From NCBI GenBank assembly GCA_021732605.1, contig JAKFUS010000006.1, positions 1 to 64,000 on the forward strand: a stretch of DNA of 64,000 bases, written 5' to 3'. Both the position numbers and the translations under genes were made by a program. Shown piece after piece: positions 8,068 through 17,152 of the stretch. The notes below the pieces were generated by a model, which was given only the letters and a program-made list of their open reading frames with translations, did no database searches and was not told the DNA's origin. How positions within the stretch are numbered: position 1 is the stretch's first letter; each line of letters begins with the position of its first letter. Source of the DNA: Betaproteobacteria bacterium. Lineage in GTDB: Bacteria; Pseudomonadota; Gammaproteobacteria; Burkholderiales; SG8-41.

Positions 8068-8514
8068 TCATTCGCCCCAGACATCCGCGGCGCGCAGGTA
8101 ACCGGCGGTGCCATCGCGGTGTTTGACATGCACCCAGCCGGCATTCGCGGCTTCGAGCATTTCAAGCAGCAGATCGCGCTGCGCTTCGAACACGACAGGC
8201 GCATCATCGGCAGGTTTCTGGCGCACGGGGGCAGACGTCCTGAGCAACACGTTGCGCTTCGTATCCAGTGCCTTGGTTTCAGCCCAGGACAGGGTGCCGG
8301 CAGCGTCGCGCACCTTGACCCAGCCTTCGACCAGCACCACGACTTCCAGCGGATAACCGCGGTTGACGATGTAGAGTTTTCGCCCTTTCACCGACGGCGC
8401 ATCGTAGAGCACCACTGCGGCCTCGGCCGCGGAACGAAAATCCGCGGCGCCTGCCACTGCAGTCTGGCCGAAAACCAGAACGACTGCGGCAATCAGGGGG
8501 CGCGTGATGTTCAT
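8068..8514 (-). CDS. Exported SH3-domain protein
   Basis: 148 residues. The N-terminus MNITRPLIAAVVLVFGQTAVAGAA is a Sec signal peptide, cleaved probably after VAGAA. Two bacterial SH3-like segments follow (FRSAAEAAVVLYDAPSVKGR...GWVKVRDAAGTLSW and RNVLLRTSAPVRQKP...GWVHVKHRDGTAGYL), which usually bind peptidoglycan or peptides in the periplasm. The role is unknown. ATG at 8512-8514 chosen; a GTG directly before it is also possible. It begins six bases past the secB stop and is followed by gpsA, so it is in the same transcript. The pairing of an SH3 protein with secB-gpsA recurs in betaproteobacteria as far as I recall, but I cannot verify that here. Confidence 0.7.
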   Translation of the reverse strand: MNITRPLIAAVVLVFGQTAVAGAADFRSAAEAAVVLYDAPSVKGRKLYIVNRGYPLEVVVLVEGWVKVRDAAGTLSWAETKALDTKRNVLLRTSAPVRQKPADDAPVVFEAQRDLLLEMLEAANAGWVHVKHRDGTAGYLRAADVWGE

Positions 8515-8519
8515 CACCG

Positions 8520-8987
8520 TCAGTTCGGAGCGCCGGCCTTTGCCGCCTGTTCCTGCTGCAACTGGCGCATGCGTTCCTGATAGGCCACGTCAAAATTCAT
8601 GTGCTGCAGCACCACCGGCGGGAATCCGGCGCGCGTCATCAGGCTCGCCACCGCTTCGCGTGCATAAGGCTGCAGCGTGCTGGGGCACAACACGCCAAGC
8701 ACGGCATCCAGTTCCTGCGGCGGCAGATTGACAATCTGAAAAATGCCGGCTTGCGCGACTTCCACCAGAAATGCCGTCTTGTCCTTGATCTTGGCGGTTA
8801 CCGTCACTGTCAGCACGACTTCGTAGAGGCCGGGCTGCTCCAGAGGACTTGCGCCGTTGTGGATATTGATTTCAATCTGCGGTGTATCACGGTCGAGGAA
8901 AATCTGCGGCGCATTGGGAATTTCCAGCGACAGATCTTTCAGGTAAATCTTCTCGATGCCGAACTGCGGTTGCTGCTGCTCACTCAT
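8520..8987 (-). CDS. secB: Protein-export chaperone SecB
   Basis: 155 residues. SecB is a tetrameric cytoplasmic chaperone that holds preproteins unfolded and hands them to SecA. Family landmarks include FGIEKIYLKDLSLEIPNAP near the N-terminus, the conserved PGLYEVVLTVTVTAK strand, and the LCPSTLQPYAREAVASL..GGFPP-like segment (here MTRAGFPPVVLQHMNFDVAY). The C-terminal tail is Gln/Ala-rich, as in the SecA-contacting tail of the family. Lies between grxC (35 bases upstream) and the SH3 gene in a minus-strand operon. Confidence 0.96.
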   Translation of the reverse strand: MSEQQQPQFGIEKIYLKDLSLEIPNAPQIFLDRDTPQIEINIHNGASPLEQPGLYEVVLTVTVTAKIKDKTAFLVEVAQAGIFQIVNLPPQELDAVLGVLCPSTLQPYAREAVASLMTRAGFPPVVLQHMNFDVAYQERMRQLQQEQAAKAGAPN

Positions 8988-9022
8988 TGCCGGAATTCCT
9001 GGGAAGAAGTTTTAACAAAAAG

Positions 9023-9277
9023 TCATGCCGCCAGCAGCGGATCCAGCTTGCCGGCGCGATCGAGTGCTGCAAGGTCGTCGTAGCCCCCGACATGGGTGTC
9101 GCCGATATAAATCTGCGGCACCGTGCGGCGCCCGGTTTTTTCCATCATCGCGGCGCGCTCGGCCGGATCAAGGTCGATGCGGACCTTGTCGATCTCGGCG
9201 CCCTTGCTCTGCAGCAGGCGCTCGGCCATCTGGCAGAACGGGCAGACGGCAGTGGTGTACATGCGAACCCTGGCCAT
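9023..9277 (-). CDS. grxC: Glutaredoxin 3
   Basis: 84 residues. Small thiol-disulphide oxidoreductase that uses glutathione. The active site is CPFC (residues 12-15, in TTAVCPFCQMAERLL), and the cis-Pro and GSH-binding segment TVPQIYIGDTHVGGYDDL is present in full. Length is typical of GrxC. Positioned 15 bases after the rhodanese and upstream of secB, an arrangement found in many proteobacteria. Confidence 0.95.
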   Translation of the reverse strand: MARVRMYTTAVCPFCQMAERLLQSKGAEIDKVRIDLDPAERAAMMEKTGRRTVPQIYIGDTHVGGYDDLAALDRAGKLDPLLAA

Positions 9278-9292
9278 GGCTGACGTTCCGCG

Positions 9293-9736
9293 CTACCGCT
9301 TCTCGAGGGGCATGCCGGCCTGTTGCCAGGCACCGATGCCGCCGCTCAGATTGACCGCCTCAGCAAAGCCGTTGCCGCGCAGCACCTGCACAGCGGCGGC
9401 GGAGCGCGCCCCGCTGCGGCAGACCACGATCAGCGAACGATCCTTGAATTTTTCAAATTCCTTGAGCCGTTCCGCCAGCTGCTTTTCGGGCACATGCCGG
9501 GCGCCGGCAATATGGCCCGCTTCGTATTCCCCGGTATCGCGCACGTCGATCACCAGTGCGTCCTTGCGATTGATCAGTTGCACCGCCTCGACAACACCCA
9601 CTTCACGACCGGCGCGGAACGGACGCATCACAAGCGGCCACAGCAGCATCACGCCAGTGGCCATAGCGCCGCCGAACAACATCATGTTGAACGGATTTTT
9701 CTGCAAAAAAACGAAAAACGCTTCTATGGAAGGCAT
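9293..9736 (-). CDS. Membrane-anchored rhodanese-like protein
   Basis: 147 residues. One N-terminal transmembrane segment (FNMMLFGGAMATGVMLLWPL, about residues 16-35) anchors a rhodanese domain with DVRDTGEYEAGHIAGARHVP and active-site loop CRSGARSA, whose Cys would carry the persulphide. Possible roles are sulphur transfer or redox chemistry at the membrane; the substrate is unknown. The ATG directly abuts the stop of the upstream PglL-like gene (no bases between), so it is probably co-transcribed with it. The rhodanese-grxC-secB order is a conserved one. The E. coli counterpart is YibN. Confidence 0.88.
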   Translation of the reverse strand: MPSIEAFFVFLQKNPFNMMLFGGAMATGVMLLWPLVMRPFRAGREVGVVEAVQLINRKDALVIDVRDTGEYEAGHIAGARHVPEKQLAERLKEFEKFKDRSLIVVCRSGARSAAAVQVLRGNGFAEAVNLSGGIGAWQQAGMPLEKR

Positions 9737-11518
9737 TTATTTGCTACCCGGGACGTGAGCGAGGGATTCTAACAGAGGACGGAAACGCGCTGGATATTCG
9801 CGGGCAAGATGCTTCAAGCCAAACTCGAATTCCGCAGGTACGGCAGGATAGGCCCGCCGCGCACGGATCAGCAGCGCCTGCGCTTCCGCCGTGCGGTTGG
9901 CCAGTGCCAGCAGCAGCACCTGACGGTAAACCAGCGTGGGGATCGGGGAGAATCGTATGACCTGCCCGTTCAGCAGTAACCGGCCCGACAGATTTTCCTC
10001 GGCGACCGCTGACGGAAATGCGGTAAATAATTCAACATACGGGGTCAATATTGAATTCTGGTGCAGTCGTGCCGCCAAAGTCGGAAAATCCACGCGCCGG
10101 AGTTGATCGGGCGAAGGCCGGAACAGACCCTCAAACTGGCGATAGTCGATCCATAAAACAGCAAGATTGTAGCTGCCGATCAGAACAACTGTGGCGGCAA
10201 ACATTCGCCCCACCCGTGCCAGCCGGGGCACAAAAACCGGCCCCGCGCCCAGCCCCAGCAGTAACGCGGCGATGCCGAGAAAATACGCATACCATAGCGG
10301 ATACTCCAGCATGCTGTGTATGCCGAATACCGCCAGCGTTGCCAGCAGCCACCACTGGCGGGCATCGAGGCTGATCCGCAGCACGGCGATTATCCACGCC
10401 GCCAGGGGCGCCAGAAGCAGAACAAGACCGATGAACCCGGTCTCTGCGAAAAGATGCAGCAGTATGTTGTGTGCGTTGTTATAAAGCCCGAGCGGGGCTG
10501 TGGCGCCGGGCTCGGCAATAAAATCGAAATAGCGTCCGGCAAACGCACCCCAGCCGACGCCAAAAACGGGATGATCCAGCGCAATCGACCAGGCAGCACT
10601 CCAGAGTCCGATGCGATCCGTAATACTGGCTGCTCCGGAAAACAGGCGCTCAATGGCTGTAACTGCCACCTGCTCGGGCGGCTTGAGCCAACCGGCCCCG
10701 ACCGCGACCTGCATCGCGTAATGCAGTATCAGAAAAACACCGGTCCATAAAAACAGACGCCGCAGCGCACGATCCCCGGACAAGGCCCGCAGCCAGACCG
10801 CACAGGCAAATGCCGCCAGCAGATACAGCCAGGGGCTGCGCGACCCTGACACGCCCAGCACAAACAACAACGGCAGGCCGCAGATGGCCGCAACCGGCAG
10901 CGGCAGGCGATCACGGCTGTGCAGATACGCCAGACTGAGCAGGCCCAGCGTCGTATAGGCCGCAAAGTGATTGGGCTGTGCCAGATTGCCAAAAATTGCG
11001 CCGCCATGCAGGCGCACAATAAAAGCATTCAACGGCGTCATCACGTTGAAATACTGGATCACACCAACCGCCGCGCTCAGCAACGCGCCCGCCACCAGCG
11101 CGGCTGCGATAAACGTAACGATGGTTTCCGTACCGCAGATCCGAGCCAGCGCCCGCGTCGCAATCATCAGCAAACCGGCCCAGACCAGATACAAGGCACC
11201 GGTGAGTGCATGGCCGAAATACGGTGACCAACCCAGCGCACCGTGCACGATCAGCAGCAGCGCCAGCGCAAAAGGTGACAGCGCAATCCACGGCACTTCG
11301 GCGGAAATCCAGGCGCGGCGATCGAGCATGACGACCATCACCCCCAGCCCCAGCGCAAACGCCAGCCACTCGGTGTAAAACGAGGTCAGTGGATACTGAT
11401 GGAAAGGCTGCAGGAACGGGATCGCGCAGAGCAGCGCAACGCTGGCCAGACTTGTATATATCAGCGGGCCGCGCGGCGCGGTCTGACTCAAGGACAGCAC
11501 CGGCGTAAGGCGGTGCAC
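9737..11518 (-). CDS. PglL/Wzy-type O-oligosaccharyltransferase or O-antigen ligase
   Basis: 593 residues with about 12 hydrophobic segments, a polytopic inner-membrane enzyme of the O-antigen ligase superfamily. The PglL-type motif GNLAQPNHFAAYTTLGLLSL lies near residue 180. The periplasmic loop and Wzy_C-type region (ITDRIGLWSAAWSIALDHPVFGVGWG...NNAHNILLHLFAETG) contains the His and Arg positions typical of the family. A soluble C-terminal tail of about 150 residues resembles the Wzy_C_2/VirB-like extension of PglL. Such enzymes transfer lipid-linked glycans to pilins or other exported proteins, so the pilins about 7 kb away are plausible substrates. The GTG start at 11516-11518 is uncertain. 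Rhodanese follows without a gap. Confidence 0.8.
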   Translation of the reverse strand: MHRLTPVLSLSQTAPRGPLIYTSLASVALLCAIPFLQPFHQYPLTSFYTEWLAFALGLGVMVVMLDRRAWISAEVPWIALSPFALALLLIVHGALGWSPYFGHALTGALYLVWAGLLMIATRALARICGTETIVTFIAAALVAGALLSAAVGVIQYFNVMTPLNAFIVRLHGGAIFGNLAQPNHFAAYTTLGLLSLAYLHSRDRLPLPVAAICGLPLLFVLGVSGSRSPWLYLLAAFACAVWLRALSGDRALRRLFLWTGVFLILHYAMQVAVGAGWLKPPEQVAVTAIERLFSGAASITDRIGLWSAAWSIALDHPVFGVGWGAFAGRYFDFIAEPGATAPLGLYNNAHNILLHLFAETGFIGLVLLLAPLAAWIIAVLRISLDARQWWLLATLAVFGIHSMLEYPLWYAYFLGIAALLLGLGAGPVFVPRLARVGRMFAATVVLIGSYNLAVLWIDYRQFEGLFRPSPDQLRRVDFPTLAARLHQNSILTPYVELFTAFPSAVAEENLSGRLLLNGQVIRFSPIPTLVYRQVLLLALANRTAEAQALLIRARRAYPAVPAEFEFGLKHLAREYPARFRPLLESLAHVPGSK

Positions 11519-11647
11519 AGGCCGGCTGCCGCCGGCAACGAGACGTACACTGCAAGCTGTTCGGTCATGACTTTCCCGGTGCGCCCAAGTCGGTGGAAAT
11601 GAATTAGAATCCTATTGTAGCGCAACTTAAAAAATATCATTAAAATC

Positions 11648-13183
11648 ATGAAGATAACGCCCGCATTGACCCCTGTCCTGCTGGTGATACTCGATGGCTT
11701 CGGCCATCGCGAGGCCTGCGCCGACAACGCCATCTGCCAGGCGCGGAAACCGCACTGGAATTTCCTCTGGAAAACCGCGCCGCATACCATCATCGACGCC
11801 TCTGAGAAATGGGTCGGCCTGCCGGCCCTGCAAATGGGCAACTCCGAAGTCGGTCACATGAACATCGGCGCGGGCCGGGTGGTGTATCAGGATTACACCA
11901 AGATCGAACATGCCATCGAAACCGGTGAGTTCGCCGCCAACGTGGTGCTGAAGTCCGCGATCAGCAAGGCACGCAACGGCGCATTGCATGTGCTCGGCCT
12001 GCTGTCGCCGGGCGGCGTGCACAGCCATGAATCGCAGATTCACGCACTGCTCGATCTCGCCGCCCAGGGCGGTGCAAAAAAAGTTTATGTGCATGCTTTT
12101 CTCGACGGCCGCGACACACCACCGCAAAGCGCCGCAGCCTCGCTGGTCGCGCTGCAGGACAAATGCCGGGCGCTGGGCCAGACACAGATTGCGTCGATCT
12201 GCGGCCGCTACTTCGCGATGGACCGTGACCAGCGCTGGGAACGCCTGCAGTCCGCCTACGACCTGATCACCGACGGCGTTGCGCCATACTCAGCAGCAGA
12301 TGCGCTGTCCGGGTTAAAAGCCGCGTACTCGCGAGGCGAAACCGACGAATTCTTCAAAGCCACGGCCATCGGCCAGCCCGTACGCATCAACGACGGTGAT
12401 GCCGTGGTGTTCATGAACTTCCGTTCCGACCGCGCCCGGCAACTGACCTCCGCCCTGACCGACCCGGGGTTCAGCGGATTCGCGCGCAAGCGCATACCGC
12501 AACTGGGTTACTACTGCACGCTGACCAGTTACGGCGAAGATTTCGCGCACATCCCCGCGGCCTTCGGTCCGCAGCAGATCCGCGAAGGTTTCGGCGAATA
12601 CCTGGCGCAACAGGGCCTGCGCCAACTGCGCATTGCTGAAACGGAAAAATACGCGCACGTGACTTATTTCTTCAACGGCGGCGTGGAAACACCGTACGCC
12701 GGCGAAGATCGCATCATGGTGCCTTCACCCAAGGTCGCCACTTACGACCTGCAACCGGAGATGAGCGCGCGCGAAGTCACCGACAAGCTGGTCGCCGCCA
12801 TTCAGGCGCGCAAATACGATGCCATCGTCTGCAATTACGCCAACGGCGACATGGTCGGACATACCGGCAACCTTGCCGCTGCCACCCGTGCCATTGAGGT
12901 GCTGGACGAATGCATCGGCCGCATCGTTGATGCCATGCGCGACATCGGCGGTGAAGTGCTGATCACTGCGGATCACGGCAATGCGGAAACCATGCGCGAT
13001 GAAACATCGCAGCAACCGCATACCGCCCACACCCTCAATCTTGTGCCGCTGCTCTACATCGGGCGCAAGGCGCGCATTGCTGACGGCGGCGCATTGCAGG
13101 ATGTCGCACCCACCCTGCTCGCCATGATGGGCCTGCCCAAGCCCACGGCGATGACGGGGCGGTCGCTGCTTGAGTTTGCGTGA
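11648..13183 (+). CDS. gpmI: 2,3-bisphosphoglycerate-independent phosphoglycerate mutase
   Basis: 511 residues, a manganese-dependent glycolytic and gluconeogenic enzyme that interconverts 3- and 2-phosphoglycerate. Alkaline-phosphatase-superfamily metal ligands are visible: VILDGFG near residue 16, the phospho-Ser in MGNSEVGHMNIGAGR (about residue 67), NYANGDMVGHTG near residue 398 and LITADHGNAETM near residue 440. Length is normal. Divergent from the PglL gene. A TAGAAT -10-like hexamer occurs in the region before the start. Its TGA stop overlaps the GTG start of the envC-like gene by the usual four bases, an association also seen in E. coli (gpmM-envC). Confidence 0.96.
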   Translation: MKITPALTPVLLVILDGFGHREACADNAICQARKPHWNFLWKTAPHTIIDASEKWVGLPALQMGNSEVGHMNIGAGRVVYQDYTKIEHAIETGEFAANVVLKSAISKARNGALHVLGLLSPGGVHSHESQIHALLDLAAQGGAKKVYVHAFLDGRDTPPQSAAASLVALQDKCRALGQTQIASICGRYFAMDRDQRWERLQSAYDLITDGVAPYSAADALSGLKAAYSRGETDEFFKATAIGQPVRINDGDAVVFMNFRSDRARQLTSALTDPGFSGFARKRIPQLGYYCTLTSYGEDFAHIPAAFGPQQIREGFGEYLAQQGLRQLRIAETEKYAHVTYFFNGGVETPYAGEDRIMVPSPKVATYDLQPEMSAREVTDKLVAAIQARKYDAIVCNYANGDMVGHTGNLAAATRAIEVLDECIGRIVDAMRDIGGEVLITADHGNAETMRDETSQQPHTAHTLNLVPLLYIGRKARIADGGALQDVAPTLLAMMGLPKPTAMTGRSLLEFA

Positions 13184-14409
13184 CCCGTATTTGCGTCAAT
13201 AGGCCTGCAACCCTGTTGCCGGCATTGCTGGTGCTGATCGTGGCCGTTTGGGTCCCGGATGCTGTCAATGCGGCGACCCCGGCGAAAACCCAGGAAGAGG
13301 CCCGTGAACAGCAGCGCCAACTGCGTGAGCGCATCTCCGCGCTGCAAAAAAAACTGGCGGCCGCGGAAGAAATCAAAACCGAAGCTTCGGACGCGCTGCG
13401 TGAATCCGAACAAGCCATCTCGGAAGCCAACCGCGAGTTGCGACAGCTCAACCGCCAGTCCCGCGAATCGAATGCCAAACTCGGCGGACTGCGCAAATCC
13501 TCGCAGGACACCGGCATCGCATTGCGCGCCCAGCAGGATCTGCTGGGCAGGATGCTGCGCCAGCAATATCTGCAGGGCCAGTCCGATGCCCTGCGCCTGG
13601 TCTTGAGTCGCGAGGATCCCAATGAAATGGCGCGCCAGCTGCACTATCTCGCGCACATCGCCCGCGCCCGCGCGCTGCTGGTCGACGGCCTGCGCAGCAA
13701 CCTGCGCGAAATAGACCGTCTCAAAACGGAAATCGCCGAACAAGCCGCGGCCATTGCACGCATCGCCGCCGAACAGACCACCCAGAGAAAACGCCTGGAA
13801 CAGGAAAAACGCGCCCGCGCCGGGGTGTTGTCACGGGTGTCACGCGACATCCGTGCCCAGCAGCGTGAAATGCGCGCCATGGAGGCCAATGAAAACCGCC
13901 TGACCCGTTTGGTCGACCAGCTGGCAAAACTGGTGGTGCGCAAACCGGCAACCGGCAGTCGGCCACGGCCGCGTACCGACAGTGTGCCGTCCAGTCGAAA
14001 CGACGATAGTCCATTCGGCGCGCTGCGCGGCAAGCTTTCTTTGCCGGTGCGCGGGGAACTTGGCAGCCGCTTTGGCAGTCCACGTATAGGTGGCGGCGTA
14101 ACGTGGAAGGGGCTGTTCATTGCGGCCCGATCGGGCGACGACGTGCGGGCGGTGGCCGATGGCCGGGTGGTGTATGCCGACTGGCTGCGTGGCTTCGGCA
14201 ACCTGCTGATCGTGGACCATGGTGACAGTTACATGACGCTCTACGCCAATGCGGAAGCGCTGTTGAAACAGGTCGGCGATGTGATTCGCGGCGGCGAACC
14301 CGTGGCCACCGTCGGCAATAGCGGCGGCAATGCGGAATCAGGTTTATACTTTGAAATGCGTCACGAAGGCAGGCCTTTCGACCCCCTTAACTGGGTCAAA
14401 TTACGTTAA
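13180..14409 (+). CDS. envC: EnvC-like murein hydrolase activator
   Basis: 409 residues. N-terminal signal peptide (LLPALLVLIVAVWVPDAVNAA), then a long coiled coil of about 220 residues rich in Glu, Arg and Gln, and a C-terminal LytM/M23 domain (LPVRGELGSRFGSPRIG onward). The usual catalytic zinc ligands are missing: the first His is replaced in GVTWKGLFIAARSGDDV, as in EnvC. It therefore should not cut peptidoglycan itself but activate the amidases AmiA/AmiB-type at the septum. GTG start at 13180, overlapping the gpmI stop; ctpA follows about 100 bases downstream. Confidence 0.9.
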   Translation: MTRICVNRPATLLPALLVLIVAVWVPDAVNAATPAKTQEEAREQQRQLRERISALQKKLAAAEEIKTEASDALRESEQAISEANRELRQLNRQSRESNAKLGGLRKSSQDTGIALRAQQDLLGRMLRQQYLQGQSDALRLVLSREDPNEMARQLHYLAHIARARALLVDGLRSNLREIDRLKTEIAEQAAAIARIAAEQTTQRKRLEQEKRARAGVLSRVSRDIRAQQREMRAMEANENRLTRLVDQLAKLVVRKPATGSRPRPRTDSVPSSRNDDSPFGALRGKLSLPVRGELGSRFGSPRIGGGVTWKGLFIAARSGDDVRAVADGRVVYADWLRGFGNLLIVDHGDSYMTLYANAEALLKQVGDVIRGGEPVATVGNSGGNAESGLYFEMRHEGRPFDPLNWVKLR

Positions 14410-14515
14410 CAGTCACTGTTTTTTCAGCCACTGCTATTTTTTAGTTTCTTCCTACCTTTTCTACCCTTCTCATTCAGCCTTAGTCTCATAAGCCGCCTTG
14501 CGGCAGGAGCATCAA

Positions 14516-15952
14516 ATGCGCAGCAAATTCAATCAGTTAGGCTTGATTATCGTCGGCGCGTTATTCGGCGTAGCGATCAGCCTCAATTATTCGGCCATCG
14601 CGCAGCGGGAAACCGCCTCGCTGCCGCTGCCGATTGAGGAATTGCGCGCCTTCACTGAAGTCTTCGGCCGCGTCAAAAGCGACTACGTCGAGCCTGTTGA
14701 AGATAAAAAACTGATCACCGAAGCCATCAACGGCATGCTCACCGGCCTCGATCCGCATTCGGCGTACCTCGACCAGGAGGCCTTCAAGGAAATGCAGGTC
14801 GGCACCCAGGGCGAATTCGGTGGCCTTGGCATCGAAGTCGGCATGGAAGACGGTTTTGTGCGTGTGGTGTCGCCGATTGATGATTCACCTGCCTCGCGTG
14901 CCGGCGTCAAGGCCGGAGACCTGATCGTCAAACTTGACGAAACTTCGGTCAAGGGCATGACCCTCAACGATGCCGTCAAGCGCATGCGCGGCAAGCCCAA
15001 CACCCCGATCGTACTCACCATCGTGCGCAAGGGCGAAACCAAACCCATCGTGCTGACACTGACCCGGGCAGTGATCAAGATTCAGAGCGTCAAATCCAAG
15101 CTGCTGGAACCGGGCTACGCCTATGTGCGCGTCAGTCAGTTCCAGGAACAGACGGGTGATACGCTGGCACGCGCCGTCGAACGCATGTTCAAGGAAAACC
15201 ACGGACCGATGAAAGGCATGGTGCTTGACCTGCGCAACGATCCGGGCGGATTACTCAACGGCGCGGTGGCGGTATCGGCGGCGTTCCTCCCCAAAGACGC
15301 GCTGGTGGTCTACACCGACGGCCGCACCGAAGACGCCAAGATGAAGCTCAATGCCAGCCCCGAGCATTACCTGCGCGGCCGCAACAAGGAGGACTTCCTG
15401 AAGCTGCTGCCGAAAGAAGCGAAGACCGTGCCGATGGTGGTGCTGGTCAACGGCGGCTCGGCCTCGGCCTCCGAAATCGTCGCCGGGGCATTGCAGGATC
15501 ATGATCGCGCCGTGATCATGGGCCAGCAGACCTTCGGCAAAGGTTCAGTGCAGACCATCCTGCCGCTCGGCAACAACACCGCCATCAAACTGACCACCGC
15601 GCGTTACTACACGCCAAAAGGACGCTCCATCCAGGCCAAGGGCATCACGCCGGACATTCCGCTCGACGATTTCGCCACCGACCGCACGGCGCTGAAACTG
15701 CGCGAAGCCGACCTGACCAAGCATCTGACCGAGAAAGCGGTGGTCGAGAGCGCAGCCGAAAAACCCGGTGACAAGGCCGAGGCTGCCGCCAAGTCGGCGC
15801 TGAAATACCGGTTCACCCCGGCGCCGCGGCCGAAGGTCGTCGACGAAAAAACGCTGGTCCCGGAACCTGGTGAAATCGTTTCTCCCAATGATTACGAACT
15901 GAATCAGGCGGTGGCTTTCCTGAAAAGCCGCTCCGGAACCAAGACCAACTGA
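14516..15952 (+). CDS. ctpA: Carboxyl-terminal processing protease (S41 family)
   Basis: 478 residues. An N-terminal hydrophobic segment (FNQLGLIIVGALFGVAISLNY) directs export or anchors the protein in the periplasm. A PDZ domain spans about residues 95-180 (GGLGIEVGMEDGFVRVVSPI, ASRAGVKAGDLIVKLD). The S41 protease core has the Ser/Lys dyad in NGGSASASEIVAGAL and GQQTFGKGSVQT. It probably trims lipoproteins or murein hydrolases. ATG at 14516 is chosen because AGGAG lies seven bases before it; a TTG 18 bases upstream is less likely. gpmI-envC-ctpA order is widespread. An Ala/Pro-rich tail follows the protease domain, and a strong terminator lies beyond the stop. Confidence 0.94.
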   Translation: MRSKFNQLGLIIVGALFGVAISLNYSAIAQRETASLPLPIEELRAFTEVFGRVKSDYVEPVEDKKLITEAINGMLTGLDPHSAYLDQEAFKEMQVGTQGEFGGLGIEVGMEDGFVRVVSPIDDSPASRAGVKAGDLIVKLDETSVKGMTLNDAVKRMRGKPNTPIVLTIVRKGETKPIVLTLTRAVIKIQSVKSKLLEPGYAYVRVSQFQEQTGDTLARAVERMFKENHGPMKGMVLDLRNDPGGLLNGAVAVSAAFLPKDALVVYTDGRTEDAKMKLNASPEHYLRGRNKEDFLKLLPKEAKTVPMVVLVNGGSASASEIVAGALQDHDRAVIMGQQTFGKGSVQTILPLGNNTAIKLTTARYYTPKGRSIQAKGITPDIPLDDFATDRTALKLREADLTKHLTEKAVVESAAEKPGDKAEAAAKSALKYRFTPAPRPKVVDEKTLVPEPGEIVSPNDYELNQAVAFLKSRSGTKTN

Positions 15953-15965
15953 ACCACGCCTCTTT

Positions 15966-15999
15966 CAACAACGCCCGGTTTAACCGGGCGTTGTTGTTT
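15966..15999 (+). terminator. Intrinsic terminator after ctpA
   Basis: Perfect 15-bp arms (CAACAACGCCCGGTT at 15966-15980 and its complement at 15982-15996) around a single central base, followed by TTT. It starts 14 bases past the ctpA stop and ends about 30 bases before the next gene. The T-run is short, so efficiency is uncertain. Confidence 0.8.
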
Positions 16000-16028
16000 G
16001 CAGCGCCCGCAAAAGCTAAATTAGCGTC

Positions 16029-16778
16029 ATGGACGATCATCAACTGCTGCGCTACAGTCGGCACATCCTGCTGCCGGAAATCGGCATTGAAGGCCAGCAA
16101 CGGCTGATCGATGCGCATGCGCTGCTGATCGGCGCCGGCGGGCTCGGGTCACCGGTTGCCCTGTACCTGGCCTCGGCCGGTGTCGGCACGCTGACGATCT
16201 GCGACGGCGATACCGTGGACCTCACCAACCTGCAGCGCCAGATCGTGCACCGCGAAGCCGCGGTCGGCACAAACAAAGCGGATTCAGCGCGCGACACGCT
16301 GCACGCACTCAATCCTGACATCCGCATCAATGCCGTGGCCGAGCGGGTGGCCGGTGAAAAGCTGCAGTCGCTGGTAGCCGCCGCCGACGTGGTGCTCGAC
16401 GGCAGCGACAATTTCGCGACCCGCCACGCCGTCAACCGTGCCTGCGCGCAGGCGCGCAAACCGCTGGTGTCGGGCGCCGGCATTCGCTTCGATGGACAGC
16501 TTGCGGTATTCGATCTGCGCCGCGCCGATTCACCGTGCTATGCCTGCCTGTTTCCGGAAGCGGGCGAAACTGAAGAAATGCGCTGTGCGGTGATGGGCGT
16601 GTTCGCGCCGCTGGTCGGCATCATCGGCGTCATGCAGGCCGCCGAGGCGCTGAAAATCCTGATCGGCGCCGGTGAAGCGCTGACCGGCCGCCTGTTGCTG
16701 CTGGATGCGCTGAACATGGACGTGCGCACCATCAGCCTGAAAAAAGACCCTGCCTGTGCGGTCTGCGCCGGGCGCTAG
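16029..16778 (+). CDS. MoeB/ThiF-family sulphur-carrier adenylyltransferase
   Basis: 249 residues, an E1-like enzyme that adenylates the C-terminal Gly of MoaD/ThiS-type sulphur carriers. Features: YSRHILLPEIGIEGQQRL at the N-terminus, nucleotide loop IGAGGLGSPVALYLASAG, DLTNLQRQIVH motif with the conserved Arg, catalytic Asp in DGSDNFATRHAVN, and two zinc CxxC pairs (CYAC near residue 175, CAVC near the C-terminus). There is no C-terminal rhodanese domain. MoeB and ThiF cannot be separated by eye; the lack of nearby thi or moa genes leaves this open. Probably its own transcription unit after the ctpA terminator. Confidence 0.88.
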   Translation: MDDHQLLRYSRHILLPEIGIEGQQRLIDAHALLIGAGGLGSPVALYLASAGVGTLTICDGDTVDLTNLQRQIVHREAAVGTNKADSARDTLHALNPDIRINAVAERVAGEKLQSLVAAADVVLDGSDNFATRHAVNRACAQARKPLVSGAGIRFDGQLAVFDLRRADSPCYACLFPEAGETEEMRCAVMGVFAPLVGIIGVMQAAEALKILIGAGEALTGRLLLLDALNMDVRTISLKKDPACAVCAGR

Positions 16779-16794
16779 CGCCGGCGCTGCATCC

Positions 16795-17124
16795 TCATCT
16801 TGTCATATCCAGTGAATCAGCAGCGGCAGGGCCTCCAGCCGTCGCAGCGGGAGTGTTGCCGCTGACCAAGGCTTCAAGATCACGCGTCACCTTGTCCAGA
16901 TCCGGCGCGTTGCGGCTGATCATCTGCAGCAGCAACCGCGACGGAAAGTCAGCCAGCGTTTCGGCGTGATTGGAGCGGATTCGCGAAGCCGTCTCCAGCG
17001 TCGGCCGGACATGGGTGAATTTGAAGCCGGCTTTCGAGTTTTCAATCGAATCGATAATTGCCAGCTGCGCCCGCGCCACGCCGATCATCAGTTGCGCGAG
17101 TTGCTGTGTAGTCACATCCGCCAT
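16795..17124 (-). CDS. Small protein of unknown function
   Basis: 109 residues, not recognised. It is soluble, without signal peptide or membrane segment, mainly helical in composition (QQLAQLMIGVARAQLAIIDSI), with an Ala/Gly/Pro-rich tail. A GAGGAG ribosome-binding site lies six bases before the ATG, and codon use resembles that of its neighbours, so it is probably a real gene. It starts 28 bases after the slmA stop on the same strand and is likely the last gene of the argB-HAD-slmA transcript. No function is proposed. Confidence 0.7.
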   Translation of the reverse strand: MADVTTQQLAQLMIGVARAQLAIIDSIENSKAGFKFTHVRPTLETASRIRSNHAETLADFPSRLLLQMISRNAPDLDKVTRDLEALVSGNTPAATAGGPAAADSLDMTR

Positions 17125-17152
17125 TGCTTACTCCTCATCGTCTTTAATTGAA

